Shown piece by piece: positions 58,850-64,000 of a DNA stretch of 64,000 bases (positions are counted from its first letter, which is position 1; each line of letters starts with the position of its first letter). Location of the stretch: the NCBI GenBank assembly GCA_902729315.2, contig LR746267.1, positions 811,001 to 875,000 of the forward strand. The letters run 5' to 3'. The DNA is from Spirodela intermedia (lineage: Eukaryota > Streptophyta > Magnoliopsida > Alismatales > Araceae). A program made the translations under genes and the position numbers. The notes beneath the pieces are model-generated. The model searched no databases and was not told the origin of the DNA. It was given only the letters and a program-made list of their open reading frames with translations.

Positions 58850-59500
58850 ATGAATTTAGAATCAAGAAAGTTCTTGTTATCACTCTCACTTCTTGGATTA
58901 GGGGTTCCTCTTTCCCCTCGCTCGCCTCTTGGATCAGGGGTTCCTATTCTCTTTCACTCGCCTCTTGGATTAGGGGTATCTTCTTCTTCTCACCCTCTTG
59001 GATTTAGGGTACCTCTTTCTCTTTCTCTTCTCCCACTTCATTATCCTTCCATCCTGTCATCATCTGCTTGTCCACACTTCAGCCTAACTTGCCTCTCACT
59101 ATCCTTGCCGCTGCCGCAACCACCTCCAACCTTGCTTTCACCGCCTATTGTCGCCCTCTCCTTCCATCGCTGCAAGCCCTATAAGTGTCACCGTTGCCAC
59201 GAATCGTTCAATCTCCTCCGCCATTCCTTTTCCTCGCCGTCCACCTTGTCATCAGCCTGCCGTCGCCGCCGTTCTACCTTTTTGCCGTTAGCCCCACGTG
59301 AAACCCTCTTTCTCTCTCTCTCCCGCCAACGTTCTCATTTTGCCCCTTTTCTCCCTCCACCCTTTAGTTAATATTTAAAAAAATCACCCTTGGTTCTCGT
59401 CTGCACGAGAATCCCCTATTTTCTGTCTCTCAACGTCACAACATACCCCGCATTCTCTCTCTCTCTCTCTCTTTCTCCTGCCGACACCCTCTCATTCCAC
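58850..59500 (+). other. Pyrimidine-rich low-complexity tract
   Basis: Strong C/T bias on the + strand, ending in a (CT)n run near 59457-59473. It holds an ATG-initiated 173-codon frame (58850-59371) rich in Ser, Pro and Leu, with no family resemblance; its openness is explained by the pyrimidine bias. It could be the leader or spacer of a retroelement. Confidence 0.4.
58891..59031 (+). repeat. 36-bp minisatellite, ~4 copies
   Basis: Units begin TCTTGGATTAGGGGTTCC at 58891, 58927, 58963 (33 bp) and 58996 (degenerate). Confidence 0.85.
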
Positions 59501-61224
59501 CCCCTTTTCTCTCTCCACCTTTTCTTTTCCAGTCATCATTATTTTATTATTTCACCTCATTTCTACGTCCCAACCCAAACAGCTTATTCCCTTCGAACTG
59601 CATCAGTCCACTCCTTGGTGCGAACCACTCAATCTGAACCTTTGAAAATCACTAACAAAGCTTGTGAAACTCAAATCAACAAGAATCTTCAAGATATCAA
59701 AAATCTCTATCGCAAAGGTATGTTGATTTTTAAATTTCTTTTGAAGTTGGTAATTATTTTTAGATCCTTCCTCTTAGAATTTGTGAGATTCATAGGATAA
59801 CCACCTTTGTGTGAAAAATTGGTGGTCCAAACCTTGGTTGAGAAGTCTTGTTTGATTTTTTGAATTAGATAACTCAATAGGAAATTAATGATCCTATTTT
59901 TTTTTAAACCATGGGATTATCTGGATATCAAGTCCTCAAAGTTTTAATTTAAGTCAACTCTAAAGATTAGTGTGCAGCTCTCTTTAAGGAGATCTATTAT
60001 GGCCCCTTTGTCCCCCATTAGAAACAAATGAAAGAGAACCTAACAACTACTTTTGGATCTCTTTCTTTGGTGCCAAATGTCATCCTCTTTAAAAGGAAAG
60101 AAAAACAAAAATAGAAGAACTAGAATCCTCTTTAAATGCCTTCTCCCATGTCCCTCCCCTATTTAAAAAGGAGGGAGGGAAAGACCAAGAGTATGTGGAG
60201 GCATTGACTAAAATGCCTCCATTTATTTAGTGGGCAGTTTCTACATCCCTTTCATGATTGTAGGGTTTATTATAACATGTTATATTTTATTGGGCTATAT
60301 AATAGTCCAAACGATTAATGAGTCAACAAATAACACTTTCCAACTTTGACTTAATCACACTATATATGTAAAAGAATTTACTTTTTTGAAACATAACAAC
60401 CCGTGATAATGCTTTGTTTCTATCTAATAATGAAGTAATACACATAATTTCTAGCATGAATTAACATAAATTGTGATTTTTTTAAGTAAAAAACATTAAT
60501 ATTAGTTTGTGAGTGATGTAATGTTTTTTTAATTAGCTAATTTTTATGATTTATGTAAATGAAAAAATTATAATTTGAATCAATATGTTAATAGAAATTA
60601 CTCATAAAGTTAAATTTTAAAAATAGTTTATTTTAAGTTTTTAAGAAATCTATGAAGACATTTTTTAGCTTTTTTTAGTAATTTAAAAATTATCATAATA
60701 ATGAGAAGAAAATATAGTGATTCATGGTGATGAACATGAATTGGAGGTTAAATATGTCATCTTGATGCAACCAAATTCATGAAATAATATTTATAAAACC
60801 TCACTCTTCTATTTAGGATAAGTAATGGTCAATTTTTAGGGAGTATAGGAAATAAGAGTAAGAATTTTACTTATTTTATTTCCTATATCTATATATAGTT
60901 GAGATCGTGAAGGGTAGAATTAAATCTAAAAAAGGTGAAGACAAGAGGAATAAAATGTGGGACAAAGGGGAGATATTGAATATAACGCAATAGAATGATA
61001 GAATAAATGGTAAAATTAGTTTGAACTAAGAGTCAATGTATTCATAGAAAGGATTATAAGGACACCCCAAATCTAGATCTTATACAAACCTTATTGTGCA
61101 CCAGTCTTAAGCCAACTGTATAAGCTTACGATGAAACCTATCTGATGGTCTTAACTGTTGACCCCGCATAAGCTTACGATGAAACCAATGCTGATTGTAG
61201 TGGGGGGCCCTCTGTTCGGTTCAG
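59501..61224. other. AT-rich interval, no gene recognised
   Basis: No coding, RNA or transposon signature that I can defend. An AAGCTTACGATGAAACC direct repeat occurs at about 61123 and 61169, just before the HyPRP2 promoter. Confidence 0.4.
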
Positions 61225-61422
61225 TTGCAAGTCATAATCCCACTAACAGCGCACGCCGAATAAATATGGCAACTACAGGCCAGTAGATACAACGCTCTTC
61301 CATACGACCATCTCATCTAACAGTCGTGCCAAACCAAGTGTTTAATTGAATTGCAAGTTCAACATTCACGAAGGCGGACTTCAGCAGCTCGCATTCAAGG
61401 CTTCCTTCCCATCTCTATAAAA
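61225..61422 (+). promoter_or_regulatory. HyPRP2 promoter, conserved with HyPRP1
   Basis: Same ordered blocks as 30345-30546, with TATA box CTATAAAAC at 61414-61422, ~50 bp before the ATG. Confidence 0.8.
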
Positions 61423-61467
61423 CCCTAGCCGAACATCGCCTCTGAATCACCCAACCTCAGGCTCGTC

Positions 61468-62184
61468 ATGGCTACCAAGACGACGGCCACGACGGCCTTT
61501 TTCCTGCTCGTGAACCTTCTATTCGCCGCCTTGGCTTCTTCCCAAGTTGAAGGACCCGTATCTCCTCCTCCACCAACAGAAAACCCCTCCCCTCCAGTCG
61601 TCGCTCCGTCTTCACCTCCACCTGCTACGTCGCCTATCGAATCTCCACCTTCCCCGCCGCCGTTGTCCTTACCACCACCACCCTTCTCACCTCCGGTTGA
61701 ACCTCCGTCCGCACCTCCAGTAATACCTCCGTCCGCACCCCAAGTCGTATCTCCGTCCACGCTCCCAGTCGTTCCTCCGTCCACTCCACCAGTCGTACCT
61801 CCGTCCACGCCCCCGGCAGTGCCTCCGTCCTCGCCCCCAGTTGTTCCGCCGTCCCCACCTCCATCCTCCCCGCCACCACCACCACCACCGCCCCCACCGC
61901 TGCCGCCGCCTCGTCCCATCGTGGGTGTGAGATGCCTTATCGATGCCGTCGGGCTAAGAATCTGCGCTCCGGTGCTCTTCGCTCTCCGGGTAACTCGTAT
62001 CCGCCCCCCTAGAGGAGCTTGTTGCGCGCTCATCGATAGGCTCTCCAACGAACAGGCCGCAGTGTGCCTCTGCTTCGCCGCCAGCAACAGTTTCCTCGGA
62101 CTTAATCTGCAGATTCCCGAGGACGTCGCGTTGCTCCTGAATTTCTGCGGCAGGCCGGTGCCTGCTGGGTTGTCGTGCCCTTAA
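61468..62184 (+). CDS. Hybrid proline-rich protein with eight-cysteine motif (HyPRP2)
   Basis: Intronless; 238 residues. Signal peptide MATKTTATTAFFLLVNLLFAALASSQ, then a proline-rich segment (~27-150) with about seven PPSTPPVV-like octapeptides, fewer and more varied than in HyPRP1, plus PPPP runs. The eight-cysteine domain starts at Cys156: C-x9-C-x18-CC-x13-C-x-C-x24-C-x9-C, last Cys at 237. The C2-to-CC spacing is 18 against 13 in HyPRP1, a five-residue insertion within the tolerance of the family. All eight cysteines are kept. Expected to be secreted to the wall, as for HyPRP1. The ATG matches HyPRP1 in position relative to TATA. A copia element begins ~500 bp beyond the stop. Confidence 0.93.
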   Translation: MATKTTATTAFFLLVNLLFAALASSQVEGPVSPPPPTENPSPPVVAPSSPPPATSPIESPPSPPPLSLPPPPFSPPVEPPSAPPVIPPSAPQVVSPSTLPVVPPSTPPVVPPSTPPAVPPSSPPVVPPSPPPSSPPPPPPPPPPLPPPRPIVGVRCLIDAVGLRICAPVLFALRVTRIRPPRGACCALIDRLSNEQAAVCLCFAASNSFLGLNLQIPEDVALLLNFCGRPVPAGLSCP

Positions 62185-62687
62185 AACTTTTGATTCGTAC
62201 AGATGAATAGACTCCAGTGTTCAGTGATTCCCACGCCGCCTTATCTGTGCTCCTAGACGCTGCTGTGAGCAACTGCCAGCATTTTCTGGTTAACATCCTT
62301 GTGTTTTATCGTGCTACCTTCATTTGGTTTCCGAATTACAGCAATAAACTGTTTGTGTTTGGTTACTCCACAACACGTGAGAGCCATCTTTCGGGCACAC
62401 TGATTGCAGTATGGAAGCCAAAACAATCACGTGAAACTGGTACCAATAAATCCAGAACTCATTTATAATGCCGGGTTCTGCAAGCTTGAGATTAGAGGAG
62501 ACTAAGTTTCGGTACCCCTACCACAAAGGTGTTGGGATCTGAGCGGGGACTCCACGGGCAAACACTCAGAAAAGAAAATCTCTGAGGCGGAGTGTATTTC
62601 TACATTCTTTCCTCTCATAGAGAACACCCTATCGAGGAGCTCATTGGACCCGGTGAGTTGGGCCCATAGACTGGAGGGTGTTCCCAC
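62185..62687 (+). repeat. HyPRP2 3' flank (orphan copy at 15263-15720)
   Basis: Contains a possible polyadenylation signal CAATAAACTG (about 62341) and matches the 15-kb orphan copy up to TTCCCAC, where a copia LTR interrupts at 62688. Confidence 0.85.
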
Positions 62688-63930
62688 TGTGGATGTAGAG
62701 AAATGAGAAGTAGAGAGAAGTTTTGGCAGAAGAGAGGAAGGAATCTCTCGTATGTATTCCTCGCACCTCAAATGCTTACAAGGGTCCATATATATATCAT
62801 ACAATGTGTTACCGTTGTAATATCTAATATAGGTAAGAGTTTTATTTAGTTATATTTTTAAAACACGTAACCACTGGCCTTGTGTCTCACTAATGTTCGT
62901 TCCCGTAAATCGGTGGTTACGACGGTTCACGGTTTCCTCTTTTAAGTCGCTGTAACCTCCGGTTCAAGATTGTTGTCTTGACTCGTTGGGTGATCTGGTC
63001 TAGAGATGTTCTGGCTGTTAATACTCTCCCGCAAGCTGATGGCTGGTAAGACATTTAGCTTGAACTTTAGTTAAAGAAAACGATGCTTTGGCAGCGGCTT
63101 GGTAAGGATGTCGGCTACTTGATCTTTGGTGGAGAGAAAGCCGATTTTGACTTGCTTGGAGTTGGCTTGCTCACGCACGAAGTGGTAGTCAATTTTGATA
63201 TGCTTCGTACACGCATGGAAGACAGGATTGACAGCCAGGAAAGTAGCTCCAATGTTATTGCACCACAGAAACGGAGTAACCGTGATATGGATGCATAACT
63301 CATGAAGTCGAAATTGAATCTCTATTAATTCGGCTGTGACATTAGCTACAGCTATATATTTTGCTTCAGTACTTCAACGAGCGACAATAAGTTGCTTCTG
63401 AAAATTCCAAGAAATCAGATTTTTGCCTAAATAAACGAGGTATCCTCTAGTAGATCTTCTATCAATTTCAAATCCAACCTAATCTGCGTCACTAAAAAAA
63501 GAAAGCGATATATCCGCAGATTTATGAAAATAAAGGCTATCAAATATTGTTCCCTTGAGGTAACGAAAAAGAGGTTTGACCCGAGCCCAATCATTAATTG
63601 AGGGATTATGCATAGATTGGCATGCTCGATTGACAGCAAATGATATATTTGGTCTTGTGATCGTAAGATATTGAGGTGCTCCAACTGCACTTCGATAGAT
63701 TACAGGATCAATGAGTTCGATTGGTGATAGAATTAGTAGACGAAACAGTACAAGAGTTGGAGAGAGATTTACAATTTTCCATGTTATATTTTTTTAAGGT
63801 AGTAGCACTATATTTAGATCGAGAGAGAAAGCAACCTGCTGAAGTGTGTATTAATTCTGTTCCTAAGAAATGGTGTAGGTCCTAAATCACACATAGAAAA
63901 CACAGAGCTTAGAGAAGTAATAATTGAATT
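62688..63930 (-). mobile_element. Ty1/copia retrotransposon, second copy, 3' part
   Basis: Minus-strand order as in 44780-47375: RNase H region (63930-63080; VADILTKPLP, with the QVKIGFLSTKDQ lead-in lacking the stop present in the first copy), polypurine tract TTGCGGGAGAG (63034-63024) and 3' LTR (63023-62688, 336 bp). Other substitutions disrupt the frame, including a stop in the residues after KPLPKHRF. The reverse transcriptase is cut off at about 63930. Confidence 0.88.
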
Positions 63931-63934
63931 AGTA

Positions 63935-64000
63935 ACTAAATAAAGCTCTTACCTATATTAGATATTACAATGGTTACACCTTGTATGATATATATATGGA
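63935..64000 (+). mobile_element. Inverted fragment of the same copia LTR at the window edge
   Basis: CTAAATAAAGCTCTTACCTATATTAG ... TATATATATGGA is the reverse complement of the middle of the LTRs at 44885-44945 and 62785-62845, so this piece faces opposite to the adjacent element. It is cut by the window end. Confidence 0.85.

Noticed and set aside
58850-59371. 173-codon Ser/Pro/Leu-rich frame starting with ATG
   Set aside because: Explained by pyrimidine bias and a 36-bp minisatellite; no signal of a known family.
1-64000. Search for tRNA or rRNA genes
   Set aside because: No segment with a convincing tRNA B-box and cloverleaf or rRNA similarity was seen by eye; a dedicated scan could still find a diverged one.

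Overview
The window is nuclear DNA from a flowering plant. Evidence: genes with GT-AG introns, TATA boxes, AATAAA signals, plant-specific secreted wall-protein families, and Ty1/copia and Ty3/gypsy retrotransposon debris in AT-rich spacers. The coding exons are clearly richer in GC (especially at third positions) than their surroundings, which is common in monocots, but I cannot name the species.

Two gene families occupy it. (1) A tandem cluster of germin-like proteins (GLPs; secreted Mn-binding cupins). Four copies are intact: GLP1 5188-5926, GLP2 10572-11310, GLP3 42017-42755 and GLP4 53335-54064. All are on the + strand, have two exons with the same short phase-1 intron, and encode 219 residues. 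At least three are dead: a chimeric, frameshifted copy (887-1374), a heavily decayed copy (about 7303-7805) and a 5' fragment cut off by a copia element (44521-44779). (2) Two proline-rich proteins with a C-terminal eight-cysteine motif (HyPRP type): HyPRP1 30591-31376 and HyPRP2 61468-62184, both + strand, intronless and driven by a shared promoter of about 200 bp.

Most of the rest is explained by repeated segmental duplication. Each GLP sits between a recognisable 5' module and a 3' module. Copies of these modules, many without a gene, recur across the window, interrupted by LTR elements. GLP1 and GLP2 lie in a near-identical tandem duplication of about 2.5 kb (3588-6085 and 8974-11465). 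Layout: 1-12.8 kb GLP units; 12.8-25 kb AT-rich retrotransposon debris (gypsy integrase about 16 kb, copia pol 21.6-23.0 kb) plus an orphan HyPRP 3' flank at 15.3-15.7 kb; 25-31.4 kb a block shared with the left edge, a diverged ~2-kb tandem array, and HyPRP1; 31.4-40.8 kb decayed cluster modules split by LTR-like insertions; 40.8-48.5 kb GLP3, a GLP remnant and a truncated copia; 48.5-51.9 kb dispersed repeats with a possible small-RNA promoter; 51.9-55.5 kb GLP4; 55.5-61.2 kb no recognised gene; 61.2-64 kb HyPRP2 followed by a second copia copy.

The two protein families are likely to act in the same place, the apoplast and cell wall, and in many plants both respond to stress or pathogens; that shared role is inferred from family knowledge. 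Block boundaries come from alignment by eye and are good to about 10-30 bp unless stated otherwise.
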